DNA from: Halorubrum sp. JWXQ-INN 858
Lineage (GTDB): Archaea; Halobacteriota; Halobacteria; Halobacteriales; Haloferacaceae
Assembly (NCBI RefSeq): GCF_009806985.1
Contig: NZ_WUAX01000011.1
Span: forward strand, 62,001 to 126,000
Direction of reading: 5' to 3'
Length of the DNA stretch: 64,000 bases
In this document: positions 35,822-44,892 of the stretch, one piece after another
Numbering within the stretch: position 1 is the first letter of the stretch
Layout: the number at the start of each line of letters is the position of its first letter
Made by a program: the position numbers and the translations under genes
Notes under the pieces: generated by a model
What the model was told of the DNA's origin: nothing
The model's database searches: none
The model's input: only the letters and a program-made list of their open reading frames with translations

Positions 35822-36460
35822 TCATCGCGTGGGCGTCGCGACCACGCCGAGGTGGTCCTCGTGGAACCGGTCGAGCCGACAGGTCTCGAGGACGTCGTAG
35901 GCGTCGCCGAGCCGGTCGAGGACGCCATCGAACGTCTCCGCCGGATCGGCGGTGACGTCCTCGCTGCGCGCCTTCACGGCCAACAGCAGGCGGCCGTCGT
36001 CCGCGAGGAACCGCGCGTTCCTGACGGCGACGTCGGCCTGACCACGCGTGGCGACGTCCTGGACGACGACGTCGACGTCGGCCTCGACGACGTGCGCGTA
36101 CGTCGCCGGCTTCCGGGCGTCCTTTAAGAGGGGGAACAGCCGGTCACGCGACGCCGCGACGTCGAGTAAGTCGCGCGCGGGTCGCGGGGCGAACTCCACG
36201 GCGTACGTCGGGCCCGCGAAGTCCGCGACGTGTCCTACGGTCGTCCCCGCCGCCGCACCGAGGTAGAGGACCGTCTCGCCGCCGACGAGCCCGGTGTCCA
36301 TCCCGAGTTCGATCATGCCGCCGAGCTTCGACCGCGTCGGGTCCCACGCACGCCACGCGCCGTCCGTCGGCTCACCGTAGACGGGCTCGCCTCGGGTCGC
36401 GAGTCGGGAGCGCCCGTCGAACTCGCGGCGCTCGACGCCGGCCGGCAGGTCCTCACTCAT
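35822..36460 (-). CDS. flpA: Fibrillarin-like rRNA/tRNA 2'-O-methyltransferase
   Basis: FlpA is the methyltransferase of box C/D ribonucleoproteins. The 212-residue protein has the fibrillarin opening (GVERREFDGRSRLAT), the SAM loop YLGAAAGTTVGHVAD near residue 67, and the KDKE-type catalytic residues around FPLLKDARKP, VEADVDVVVQDV and KARS. Its start overlaps the nop5 end by eight bases, so the two are co-translated as usual in archaea. Confidence 0.95.
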   Translation of the reverse strand: MSEDLPAGVERREFDGRSRLATRGEPVYGEPTDGAWRAWDPTRSKLGGMIELGMDTGLVGGETVLYLGAAAGTTVGHVADFAGPTYAVEFAPRPARDLLDVAASRDRLFPLLKDARKPATYAHVVEADVDVVVQDVATRGQADVAVRNARFLADDGRLLLAVKARSEDVTADPAETFDGVLDRLGDAYDVLETCRLDRFHEDHLGVVATPTR

Positions 36461-37361
36461 CGGCGGACCCCCCGTCCGACGCGGCGTCGTCCGCCCGGGC
36501 GCGGATCGTCGCGATCCGCTCGCGGAGGTCCTCGTGGATCGCCTCGCGGCGCTCGCCGGAGTAGTGGTCGACCCGGGCCGCGAGCGTCAGCTTGCCCGCG
36601 AGCGCGCGCGACGCCGACCCGCGGTCCTCCGGGCGCGTGTTCCGCACGAAGTCGTGCGTGTAGATGATCCCGTGTTTCGGCGAGGGGGCCCGCCCGGCGA
36701 GGTGTGCGAACAGCGCGTCCTCCGCGCCGAGCACCTGCACCGTTCCGGAGGGCTTCTTCGCGAGCGGCTCCAGCCCGCCCGCGAGCGCGATCAGTCGGGC
36801 CGCGAGCTCTGCCCCGGCCATCGCCGCGAGGTTCGGCGCGACCGCCGGAGCGACGCGCTCGATGTACGCCGCGAGCGCGTCGCGTTCGTCGGCGAGGTCG
36901 ACCGCGCGGGTCGCCAGCGAGACGGCTCGCCGTTCCGCGTCGGTGCTCGGGTCGCGCGCGGCGACCTCGCGGGCCCCCGCGACCCCGGCAGGGGCCTCCT
37001 CGAAGAGCCCGCCGGCCCACTCCGTCGCGCGCTCGGCCAGCTCGTTGGCGACGCGCTCGCAGTCGTCCACGGCGCGGATCGCGTGGATGAGCTGCTGGTC
37101 GTCGGCGCGCTCGCGCTCGCGAACCGTCCGGCGCGTCGCCGCGGTCGTCGCGTCGTGGAGGCGGTCGTAGTAGTCGTCCGTCGACGCCGCGAAGCCGGCC
37201 TCGACGGCGAGCGTCGGCCAGTCCCGCGGCGTCTCGGCGCTGCCCGCCGTGATCGCCGTCGCCGCGGCGTCAGGGCCGCCTTGGTCGCCCGGATCATCCG
37301 GGTCGTCCGGGTCGAGGGCCGCGAACCAGCCGGCCCCCTCGCCGTGGGTGTCGTCGGTCAT
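36453..37361 (-). CDS. nop5: Nop5/Nop56/58-type box C/D RNP protein
   Basis: Nop5 bridges fibrillarin and L7Ae on box C/D guide RNAs. The 302-residue protein has an acidic N-terminal domain, a coiled-coil middle (about residues 75-175, QQLIHAIRAVDDCERVANEL and following) and the Nop domain with GTVQVLGAEDALF and PSPKHGIIYTHDFV near residue 240. It lacks the C-terminal Lys-rich tail of eukaryotic homologues. Start 37361 is preferred since upstream in-frame sequence is a translated tandem repeat. Confidence 0.93.
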   Translation of the reverse strand: MTDDTHGEGAGWFAALDPDDPDDPGDQGGPDAAATAITAGSAETPRDWPTLAVEAGFAASTDDYYDRLHDATTAATRRTVRERERADDQQLIHAIRAVDDCERVANELAERATEWAGGLFEEAPAGVAGAREVAARDPSTDAERRAVSLATRAVDLADERDALAAYIERVAPAVAPNLAAMAGAELAARLIALAGGLEPLAKKPSGTVQVLGAEDALFAHLAGRAPSPKHGIIYTHDFVRNTRPEDRGSASRALAGKLTLAARVDHYSGERREAIHEDLRERIATIRARADDAASDGGSADE

Positions 37362-37402
37362 TACTGGGGGTTCTCTCCCGCCGCCTAAAGACGTTCCCGA
37401 CT

Positions 37403-37525
37403 GGCGGGGTGGCGGGGTGGTTACTGCTGGGGTAGCTGCTGGCGGGATGGCAGGGTAGTTACTGCCGGGGTGGCTGCTAGCGGGATGGCTGCTGCTAGGG
37501 TAGCTGCTGCCGGGGTGGCTACTGG
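37403..37525. repeat. Degenerate tandem array (ggctgctgccggggt-type)
   Basis: About 120 bases made of variants of ggtagctgctggcggggt, with units of roughly 15-18 bases. It fills the gap between nop5 and the CBS-ParB gene and covers the latter's stop codon. Confidence 0.75.
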
Positions 37526-38301
37526 AACCGTTTCGTCGTCTCCACCAGCGGGTGGCGGGCGTAATCGACGACCTCGATGTCCGTGATCGCACGGAGCCCC
37601 TCCTTCTCGGCCGTCTTCGCCATCCCGAGCTCGACGGGGCGGTCGAGGACGATGACGTACGCCTCCATCTCCTTGAGCCCCATCTCGTGGGCGGCCATCA
37701 CCCGGTGGTGGCCGTCGGCGAGGAAGAGCCGACCGTCGTTGTCGATGACGACGAGCGGCTCGGCGAGCCCGCGCTCCAGCTCGTACTGGCGGCCCTCGAG
37801 CTCGTCGGCGTACACCCGCGCCTGCGTCGGGGTGAGGTCGTCGAGCCGGACCGTGCGTCGCTCCTCGTCGAGCCTGACGTCGTGGATCTGTTCGAGCGTC
37901 CGCATCAGTTTCCCGACCTTTCCGGGGGTCGCCCGCTCGATCTGTGAGCGGACGACGTCGGTGTTCGAGATGATCCCGACGAGGTTGCCCGCGTCGTCGA
38001 CGACCGGGAGCTTCTGGATCCCCGATCGGAGGATCACGCGGGCGGCGTCAGTCACCTTCATCTCCGGATGCGCGACGATGAGGTCCGCGGACATCACGGT
38101 GAAGATCGGGGCCTCCGGGTCCACCAACAGGAGATCGCGCGCGGAGACGAACCCCTCGACCTTTCGCCCGTCGGTGACGGGAAACCCGTTGTGGCCGGCG
38201 CTCTCGACCATCCGCTTCGAGACCGCAGAAACCGTGTCGTCCGGCGAGACGGTCTCGACGTCACGGGTCATGTACTCGCTGACGGTCGGTTTCCCGCTCA
38301 T
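37519..38301 (-). CDS. CBS-pair protein with ParB/Srx-like C-terminal domain
   Basis: A 260-residue fusion. Residues 1-125 hold two CBS motifs (VSEYMTRDVETVSPDD, then FTVMSADLIVAHPEMKV with GIISNTDVV) that probably bind an adenine nucleotide. The C-terminal half is a ParB/sulfiredoxin-like domain with VVIDNDGRLFLADGHHR near residue 195. Thermococcus SerK, an ADP-dependent serine kinase, has the same DGHHR loop, so a small-molecule kinase gated by the CBS pair is possible. DNA binding as in ParB is less likely because the HTH part is missing. Confidence 0.78.
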   Translation of the reverse strand: MSGKPTVSEYMTRDVETVSPDDTVSAVSKRMVESAGHNGFPVTDGRKVEGFVSARDLLLVDPEAPIFTVMSADLIVAHPEMKVTDAARVILRSGIQKLPVVDDAGNLVGIISNTDVVRSQIERATPGKVGKLMRTLEQIHDVRLDEERRTVRLDDLTPTQARVYADELEGRQYELERGLAEPLVVIDNDGRLFLADGHHRVMAAHEMGLKEMEAYVIVLDRPVELGMAKTAEKEGLRAITDIEVVDYARHPLVETTKRFQ

Positions 38302-38421
38302 ACCGCCCGTATGCGTGGCCGGTTTAAAAAGGGCCGCGACAACCGGAGCGGCCGCGACGATCGCGACGACTGCGACGACCGGGGCGGCCGACCGGCCCTC
38401 GGACGACGGTCCGATCCCCGT

Positions 38422-39930
38422 TCACGACGTCCAGAACGCCTTGGTGAACAGCACGAGCACGGGAATGATCTCGATCCGGCCGATCCACATGAGGACGATC
38501 ATGACCCCCCGCGTGCTCATCGGGAAGGTCGCGTACGTCCCGTAGGGCCCCGCGTCGCCGAACGCCGGGCCGATGTTCAGGAACGTCGAGGCGGCCGCAC
38601 CCATCGCCTCGAACTCGCTCACGCGCAGCCCGGCCCGTTCGGCGTCGACGACGACGAAGACGGTGAGCAGGAAGAAGATGACGACGCTCAACAGCACGTA
38701 CGCGTAGATGTCGCGGATCACGTCCTCGTCGACGGGCGAGCCGGACACCCGGACCGGGCGGATCGCGTCCGGGTGCACGCTCGTGAAGAGGTCACGGCGA
38801 AACGCCTTCAGGACGACGAGCCACCGGAGCGACTTGATCGAACACGTCGTCGACCCGACCATCCCGCCGATGAACATACAGAGGAACAGCATGTGTTTCG
38901 CCGCGGGGGCCCACAGGTCGAAATCGACGCTCGCGTACCCGGTCGTGGTCACGATGGAGACCACGTTGAAAGTGGCGTGTCTGACCGTCCCCTCGACGCC
39001 GAACCGGGTCGTGGGGTCGAAGTACAGCGCGAGCGCGACGACCCCGGAGAAGAATCCCAACGCCCCGAGGTAGAAGTGGAACTCCTCGTTCCGGAGCAGG
39101 CGCATCGGATCGCCGTTAAAAAAGAAGTACAGCAGGACGAAGCTCGTCGATCCGATGACCATGAACGGCACGACGGCCCACTGGATGACGGGGTGGAACG
39201 CCCCGACGCTCAGCGGCTCCGGCGAGAACCCCGCGGTCGCCACCGACGTGAACGCGTGAGCGACCGCGTTGTACATGTCCATTCGGGGATCCAGCGTGAG
39301 CCCGAGGGCGTAGTAGACCGTGACGGCGAGGAGCGTGATCCCGACGTACAGCCCCCAGATGAGTCGTGCGGTCTGGGTTATCCGCGGCGTGAGTTTGTTG
39401 ACGTCGCGGGTCTGCGTCTCCGACTCCATCAGCTGTGCGCCACCGACCCCGAGCTCGGAGAGCACCGCCGTCACGAGGACGAGGATCCCGAGCCCGCCGA
39501 GCCACTGGATCAGTTGCCGCCACATCATGACCGACTGCGAGTGGATCGAGAAGTCCTCGAGCACGGTCGCGCCGGTCGTCGTGAGGCCGCTCATCGACTC
39601 GAACAGCGCGTTCACCGGGTGGGCGATCGTCCCGACGCCCGCGACGACGAACGGGATCGCGCCGACGACGGCGACGAGCAACCAGATCGCCGAGACGGCG
39701 AGAAACGCCTCGCGGGGGCCGAGATCCGCCTCGGGATCGCCGAGGCGTCCGAACCAGGCTCCCAACGCGAGGGTCACGGCGATCGCGACGACGAACGGAA
39801 CCACGGACTCGCCGTAGTACACCGCGATCAGGAGGGGGAACGCGAGCGGGATCGCGAGGTACGTGAGGACCGTCCCCATGAGCTCGGTGCTCGCGCGCCA
39901 TCCGACGCGGAGGCGGGGGGTCTCGAACAT
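38422..39930 (-). CDS. trkH: TrkH-family potassium uptake protein
   Basis: This is the membrane subunit of the Trk/Ktr K+ uptake system. The 502-residue protein has four M1-P-M2 repeats. Filter-like loops are visible in SGLTTTGATVLED, TAGFSPEPLS, VTTTGYASVDF and a C-terminal FLNIGPAFGDAG. It lies directly downstream of trkA in the same direction, with one base between them. Confidence 0.93.
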   Translation of the reverse strand: MFETPRLRVGWRASTELMGTVLTYLAIPLAFPLLIAVYYGESVVPFVVAIAVTLALGAWFGRLGDPEADLGPREAFLAVSAIWLLVAVVGAIPFVVAGVGTIAHPVNALFESMSGLTTTGATVLEDFSIHSQSVMMWRQLIQWLGGLGILVLVTAVLSELGVGGAQLMESETQTRDVNKLTPRITQTARLIWGLYVGITLLAVTVYYALGLTLDPRMDMYNAVAHAFTSVATAGFSPEPLSVGAFHPVIQWAVVPFMVIGSTSFVLLYFFFNGDPMRLLRNEEFHFYLGALGFFSGVVALALYFDPTTRFGVEGTVRHATFNVVSIVTTTGYASVDFDLWAPAAKHMLFLCMFIGGMVGSTTCSIKSLRWLVVLKAFRRDLFTSVHPDAIRPVRVSGSPVDEDVIRDIYAYVLLSVVIFFLLTVFVVVDAERAGLRVSEFEAMGAAASTFLNIGPAFGDAGPYGTYATFPMSTRGVMIVLMWIGRIEIIPVLVLFTKAFWTS

Positions 39931-39931
39931 C

Positions 39932-41269
39932 TCAGGCCATCGCCGCCAGTTCGCTCACGAACGAGGATTCGACGAAGACGATGATGTGGTCGCCCGGGCG
40001 CAACACGGTGTCACCCCGCGGGGTAACGAGCGACCGGTTCCGGGTGATCGCGCCGATAACGAACTTGGCGTCGATGTCCTGTACCAGCTCGCTGATCGGC
40101 CGCCCCACCAGCGCGCAGTTGTCGGTGAGTTCGAGCTCGAGCACCTCCGCCTGGTCGTTCTCCAACACGGCGATGTTCTCCGCGACGCTCTCGTAGGTGA
40201 ACCGCGTGATCTCCTCGGCGGTCACGGTTCGCGGGTTGATCGCGACGTCGATCCCGAGCTCCTCGAAGACGGTGACGTAGTCGCCGCTGTCGACGACGGC
40301 GATGACCCGGTCGACGCCGAGCCGCTTGGCGAGCACGGAGACGAGGAGGTTCTTCTCGTCGGACTCGAGCGTGGCGACGACGATGTCCGCCTCGTCGACG
40401 TGCTCGCGCGCGAGGAACTCCGTGTCGGTCGCGTCGTGCTCCATCACGAGCGTGTTCGGGAGGTGCTCCGCCAGCCATCGCGCGCGGTCCGGGTCCCGTT
40501 CGATGAGTCGCGGCCGCAGGTCCAGCCCCTCCAACAGCCTGGCGGACTGGTGGCCGATCTCGCTCCCGCCGACGATCACGATCTCGTCGGCGTCGTCCGG
40601 CGTCGAATCGGGCGCGATGTCGGTCGCGAACGCCTGGACGCTCTCAGGGCTTCCGATGACGACCGCGCGGTCGTTGGGCTCGATGACGGTGTCGCCGCGC
40701 GGGAGGATCATCTCGCTGTCCCGGAACAGCCCCACGAACGTCAGCGACTCGAAGCGGTCGGCCTCCGCGACGGTCTGTCCGGCGACGGGGCTCCCCTCCG
40801 GGACGTCGAACTCGGCCATCTGGACGAGCCCGCCCGCGAAGGGGTCGACGTCGATCGCGGCCGGGAGCCCGATGACGCGGACGATGTTCTCGGCGGTCAG
40901 GAGGTCCGTACAGACGAGGAAGTCGACGCCGAACGCCGAGTCGTCGCGCTCCCACGTCCGGAGGTACTCGGTGCTTTTGCTCCGCGCGATCGTGAACGCG
41001 TCGCCGAGGACCTTGGCCGTCCCGCACGCGACGAGGTTCGTCCGGTCGTCGTCGGTGCAGGCGATGACCATGTCCGTGCTCGCGACCCTCGCGGTTTCGA
41101 GCGTCGACAGCGAGGTCCCGTCGCCCGCGATCGTCAACACGTCGAGTTCGTACTTCAGCCGCTCGGCGCGGTCGGGGTCGCGGTCGACGACGACGACCTC
41201 GTGGTCGCGGGCCAGGTTGGCGGCGATGGCCGTTCCGACCTCTCCGGCCCCGATGATGACCACGTGCAT
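39932..41269 (-). CDS. trkA: TrkA potassium channel regulatory subunit
   Basis: A 445-residue cytoplasmic regulator with two RCK_N-RCK_C units. The first Rossmann motif is IIGAGEVGTAIAANLA at residues 5-20; the second is IVIVGGSEIGHQSARLL near residue 235. Each is followed by a TrkA_C domain (PRGDTVIEPNDR and PRGDTVLRPGDH). It binds NAD(H) or nucleotides and gates TrkH, encoded immediately after it. Confidence 0.94.
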   Translation of the reverse strand: MHVVIIGAGEVGTAIAANLARDHEVVVVDRDPDRAERLKYELDVLTIAGDGTSLSTLETARVASTDMVIACTDDDRTNLVACGTAKVLGDAFTIARSKSTEYLRTWERDDSAFGVDFLVCTDLLTAENIVRVIGLPAAIDVDPFAGGLVQMAEFDVPEGSPVAGQTVAEADRFESLTFVGLFRDSEMILPRGDTVIEPNDRAVVIGSPESVQAFATDIAPDSTPDDADEIVIVGGSEIGHQSARLLEGLDLRPRLIERDPDRARWLAEHLPNTLVMEHDATDTEFLAREHVDEADIVVATLESDEKNLLVSVLAKRLGVDRVIAVVDSGDYVTVFEELGIDVAINPRTVTAEEITRFTYESVAENIAVLENDQAEVLELELTDNCALVGRPISELVQDIDAKFVIGAITRNRSLVTPRGDTVLRPGDHIIVFVESSFVSELAAMA

Positions 41270-41448
41270 GATGCCCCCGACTCGGGGGACCCTAAAGTGG
41301 GTTACGGAGCGAAGGGGCGACGCGAACGTGAGGAGCGACGCTGTCGACCGGCCGATCGCCCGTTTCCGGGCACCGATCGCGGGACCGCGCCTTCCCGCCG
41401 GTCGGGACCGTCCGCGGCTCTTTAAAAGGGTGGTCCCCTATCGGGGGT

Positions 41449-41841
41449 ATGGCCGAACCAACGCGTCGGGAGTTCGTTTCGTCAACGGGGACCCTCGCCG
41501 TCGTCGCGCTGGCCGGGTGTGCCGACGACGACGGAGCCGACGGCGACCCCGAGGACCTCACGGGGGAGGACGCGGTCGACGTCGTCGTCGGGGCGGGCAA
41601 CGGGCTGGAGTTCGCGCCCGCGGACGTGGTCGTCGAGCCCGGAACGACCGTCGTCTGGGAGTGGACCGGCAACGGCGGCGGCCACGACGTCGTCGAGGTC
41701 GACGGCGCGTTCGAGTCCGACCTCGTCGACGAGGCGGGGTACACCTTCGAGCACACGTTCGACGAGCCGGGCCTGTACGAGTACGTCTGCACGCCCCACC
41801 AGACCAGCGGGATGACCGGCACGGTCGACGTGGTCGAGTAG
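41449..41841 (+). CDS. Halocyanin (blue copper lipoprotein)
   Basis: A 130-residue type 1 copper electron carrier. The N-terminus has a Tat-like RREFVS motif followed by a lipobox LAGC, so it is exported folded and lipid-anchored. The plastocyanin-like domain holds copper ligands His in NGGGHDVVE and the C-terminal Cys-His-Met set in YVCTPHQTSGM. A TATA-like tttaaaa near 41421-41427 is about 26 bases upstream of the ATG. Confidence 0.93.
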   Translation: MAEPTRREFVSSTGTLAVVALAGCADDDGADGDPEDLTGEDAVDVVVGAGNGLEFAPADVVVEPGTTVVWEWTGNGGGHDVVEVDGAFESDLVDEAGYTFEHTFDEPGLYEYVCTPHQTSGMTGTVDVVE

Positions 41842-41888
41842 CCCGGACCGAGGCCCACTCCCGAAGACGCGCGACGCCGCGACGAACG

Positions 41889-41900
41889 GGTTTATAAACC
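41889..41900. promoter_or_regulatory. 12-bp palindrome GGTTTATAAACC in a convergent intergenic region
   Basis: A perfect palindrome containing a consensus TATA box, with two more TATA-like boxes (cttttaa near 41924 and ctttttaaa near 41951). The flanking genes converge here, so no annotated gene needs these promoters. A small or antisense RNA is possible. Confidence 0.35.
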
Positions 41901-41988
41901 GCGGGAGGACCGTCCGGGAGCCCTTTTAAGCGAGGCTCGAACCGTCCGAACGCTTTTTAAAGTGAGCAGCCGCCCTCAAACACCGTCC

Positions 41989-43140
41989 TCAAACGACGTC
42001 GTCGAACGCATTGCCGGCGAGCCCCGGGCCCGCGGGGACGGCGATCCGCCCGTCGTCGATCGGGCAGGGGTCGGTCGCCAGGTCGTCCGCGAGCAGCTGG
42101 CCGGTGGCGAGCCCGCACGCCCCGACGTCGGGGATCGTCGCGGCGACGTGGACGGCGGCGGTCCGGGCGATCGCGGCGTCGATCGTCGTCGTCACGATCG
42201 GTTCGACGCCCGCCGCGCGGGCGCGCCGGGCCGCCTCGGCCGCCAGGTCCGGACCGCCGAGCGCCATCGGTTTCAAGACGGCCACGTCGGCCGCGCCCGC
42301 GTCGAGGACCGCCCGAAGCCCGTGTTCGACGAGGGACTCGTCGACCGCGACGTCGACCGCCGCCGTTCCGCACAGCGCCGCGAGCCCCGCGAGGTCGGCC
42401 GCCGGGAGCGGCTGCTCGACGACGGCGACGTCGAGCGCCTCCAGCCCGCGGAGCGCCCGCCGAGCGGTCGACCGGTCCCAGCCGCCGTTGGCGTCCGCAC
42501 GCAGCGTCACGTCGGACCCGATCCGACGACGGACCGCCCGGAGCCGGTCGACGTCGGCGTCGACCCCGCGTGCGCCCACCTTCAACTTGAGACACCGATA
42601 CCCCTCGTCGACGGCGCGCGCGGCGGCCCGAGCGGTCTCCTCGGGCGAGCCGTCGCCGATCGTGGCGTTGACGGGGACGCTCGCCGACGGCGCAGGGAGG
42701 CCGACCTCGTCCGCGAGCGTCGCCGCCAACGGCTCCCCGACGGCACGCGAGCGGGCGTCCGCGATCGCGAGCGCGAGGCCGTGTCGGGCCGCGGGCGTCT
42801 CCGACGGGTCGAGCGCGGCGAGGGCATCGCGGGCGTCACGAGCCCCCCGATCGCCCCGAGCGTGGCGGGCGTCCCGGGCGTCCCGGGCGTCCCGGAGCGC
42901 CGCCACACACGCCGGAAACGACTCGGTCCAGCCCGGCAGCGGCGTCGCCTCGCCGACGCCGACGGTGGCGGGCGACGCCGCGTCGTCCGTCGCTGCCGGC
43001 GGCGGCTCCGCTCCCGCGGCGTCCGGTGGCGTCCAGTCCGTCCCGCCCAGCGCGATCGCGACCCCCTCACGCCGTCGCAGCTCCGCGCGGGCCGTCCGCA
43101 AGGGGGTCACGAGCGGGAGCGAGAAGCGTCGCAGCCGCAT
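41989..43140 (-). CDS. menC: o-Succinylbenzoate synthase (MenC, enolase superfamily)
   Basis: MenC dehydrates SHCHC to o-succinylbenzoate in menaquinone synthesis. The 383-residue protein has the enolase-superfamily features KLKVGARG (catalytic Lys), LRADANGGWD (metal Asp), VVEQPLPAAD (metal Glu), VDESL (metal Asp) and VLKPMALGG (second Lys). Residues near 85-110 contain an odd Asp-Ala-Arg repeat not expected in the family. Its ATG overlaps the menA stop codon, which supports the menaquinone assignment over other enolase-family roles. Confidence 0.88.
   Translation of the reverse strand: MRLRRFSLPLVTPLRTARAELRRREGVAIALGGTDWTPPDAAGAEPPPAATDDAASPATVGVGEATPLPGWTESFPACVAALRDARDARDARHARGDRGARDARDALAALDPSETPAARHGLALAIADARSRAVGEPLAATLADEVGLPAPSASVPVNATIGDGSPEETARAAARAVDEGYRCLKLKVGARGVDADVDRLRAVRRRIGSDVTLRADANGGWDRSTARRALRGLEALDVAVVEQPLPAADLAGLAALCGTAAVDVAVDESLVEHGLRAVLDAGAADVAVLKPMALGGPDLAAEAARRARAAGVEPIVTTTIDAAIARTAAVHVAATIPDVGACGLATGQLLADDLATDPCPIDDGRIAVPAGPGLAGNAFDDVV
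42866..42895. repeat. 9-base tandem repeat (cgggcgtcc) inside menC
   Basis: Three exact copies plus a partial one, read on the minus strand as repeated Asp-Ala-Arg codons. Similar gcgtc-rich variants flank it. It produces an in-frame low-complexity insert in MenC. Confidence 0.8.
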
Positions 43141-44069
43141 CAGAGCGCGAGGCCGACGGCGAACGCGACCGCGTAGGCCGCGAGCAGTTTCCCGGTCGCT
43201 TCGAGCGCGGGGTTGAGCGCGTCACCGGCGGTCTCCGAGCCGACGGTCCGAGCCACCCCGACCGCGAGCGGGAGCGTGAGGAGCGGGAGGAGGACGGCGA
43301 CGCCGTACCCCGCCGCGAGGAACCAGACCGGGGTCGCGTACGCGAGCGCGAGCAGCGCGAAGAACTGGGCGCGGGAGAACCGGTAGCCGAACCGGACCGC
43401 GAGGGTCCGCTTGCCGGTCTCGGCGTCCTCCTCGCGGTCGCGCACGTTGTTGACGACGAGGATGTTCGTCGACAGCGCCGCGACCGGCAGGCTCGCGACG
43501 ACCGCGGCGAGCGTCACCGTTCCCGGGGGGACCCACAGCGGGAACGTCCCGCCGACGAGCGCGGCCGCCTGTACGTAGTACGTCCCCACGACGGCGATCA
43601 CGCCGAAGAAGACGAAGACGAAGACGTCGCCGAGCCCGTGGTAGCCGAGCGGGTACGGCCCGCCCGTGTAGGCGATCCCCGCGGCGACGGAGGCGAGCCC
43701 GATCACGAGGATGGGGACCCCGCCGACGGCGACGAGGTACGTGCCGACGAGGATCGCGGCCGCGAACGTGAGCCACATCGCGCGTTTCACCTCGGCCGGC
43801 TCGATGAGCCCGCTGGCGACGACCCGGGTGAACCCCTCGCGGTCGTCGGTGTCGGCCCCCTGGACCGCGTCGTAGTAGTCGTTCGCGAAGTTCGTCCCGA
43901 CCTGGATGAGCGCCGCGCCGACGAACGCCGCGAGCGCGGGCAGCGGGGCGAAGACGCCCGCCTCGACCGCGAGTCCGACGCCGACGATCACGGGGGCCGC
44001 CGCCGCCGGCAGCGTCTGCGGGCGCGCCGCCATCAGCCACGCCCGCCGCCGGGACACCTCGATAGCCAT
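43140..44069 (-). CDS. menA: 1,4-dihydroxy-2-naphthoate polyprenyltransferase (MenA)
   Basis: MenA attaches the prenyl chain to DHNA, giving demethylmenaquinone. The 309-residue UbiA-family membrane protein has about eight or nine helices and the two Asp-rich motifs NDYYDAVQGAD (near residue 65) and NNVRDREED (near residue 210). It begins with the typical AWLMAARPQTLPAA. Start 44069 is preferred; the upstream in-frame sequence is non-coding in character. menC follows with overlapping stop/start codons. Confidence 0.92.
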   Translation of the reverse strand: MAIEVSRRRAWLMAARPQTLPAAAAPVIVGVGLAVEAGVFAPLPALAAFVGAALIQVGTNFANDYYDAVQGADTDDREGFTRVVASGLIEPAEVKRAMWLTFAAAILVGTYLVAVGGVPILVIGLASVAAGIAYTGGPYPLGYHGLGDVFVFVFFGVIAVVGTYYVQAAALVGGTFPLWVPPGTVTLAAVVASLPVAALSTNILVVNNVRDREEDAETGKRTLAVRFGYRFSRAQFFALLALAYATPVWFLAAGYGVAVLLPLLTLPLAVGVARTVGSETAGDALNPALEATGKLLAAYAVAFAVGLAL

Positions 44070-44213
44070 TGTCACCGCTTGGCGGGTGACGCCCCTTAAG
44101 GTTGCCATCGCGGACGGCGGGCCCGTCGCCACGCTCGGTTCGTCACGACCACCGGTCCCGGCGAACCCTACCGAGTCACGCGGAGCTAACCCGCCGGGGG
44201 TCCACGCCCACGC

Positions 44214-44756
44214 ATGGCTCGCGTACCCTACGTCGACGCGGCGGACGTCCCGGACGAACACGAACACCTCCTCGACTCCGCCCTCCAGGGGGAACCCCTT
44301 CACGTCTACCGGTCGATCGGCAACAACCCCGCCGTGCTCGCGGGGATGCGGGCGTACCTGCGGTCGCTGTGGAACGAGAGCGGCCTCACCGACCGCGAGC
44401 GCGAGTTCGTCATCCTCGCGACGGCGCGCGCGATCGACAGCCGCTACGAGTGGCACCAGCACGTCAACATCGCGCGCGACGTCGGCATCGACGACGACCG
44501 TATCGCCGCGGTCGGCGACCGCGACCTCGCCCGGCTCGACGCCGACGAGCGGACCCTCGTCGAGTACGCGACCGCCGTCGTCGACGAGGCGGTCGACGCC
44601 GTCACCCACGCGGCGATCGCCGAGCTGTACGACGACGAGGAGATCGTCGGCATCGCCGCCACCGCGGGCGGGTACGCCGCCCTCGGGGCCCTCATCCGCG
44701 CGTTCGACCTCGAGTTAGAGTCGGGCGCGTCGTTCCACGGCTGGGACCCGCGGTAG
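44214..44756 (+). CDS. Carboxymuconolactone decarboxylase (AhpD-like) family protein
   Basis: An all-helical protein of 180 residues of the CMD/AhpD-like superfamily, with LTDREREFVILATARAIDSRYEWHQHVNIARDVG in its core (described as the conserved helix pair at residues 60-93). The CxxC redox pair of AhpD is absent, so alkylhydroperoxidase activity is unlikely. The C-terminal FHGWDPR is typical of the haloarchaeal branch. The substrate is unknown. Confidence 0.85.
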   Translation: MARVPYVDAADVPDEHEHLLDSALQGEPLHVYRSIGNNPAVLAGMRAYLRSLWNESGLTDREREFVILATARAIDSRYEWHQHVNIARDVGIDDDRIAAVGDRDLARLDADERTLVEYATAVVDEAVDAVTHAAIAELYDDEEIVGIAATAGGYAALGALIRAFDLELESGASFHGWDPR

Positions 44757-44892
44757 CGTTCCGGGCCGACCCGGGCCGCTCCGGGTCGATCCGAGCCGAT
44801 CCGGGGCTCGCGGTCGCGACCCGCGATGAACCCCCGGATGAATTCCCGGGGTGAACCGACAGATACGACACGGGCGGTGCCGTACCGTGGGT

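Noticed and set aside
36453..37592. Longer Nop5 with a Ser/His/Pro-rich N-terminus
   Set aside because: The extra 77 residues are the translation of a tandem repeat; the conserved acidic N-terminus starts at 37361.
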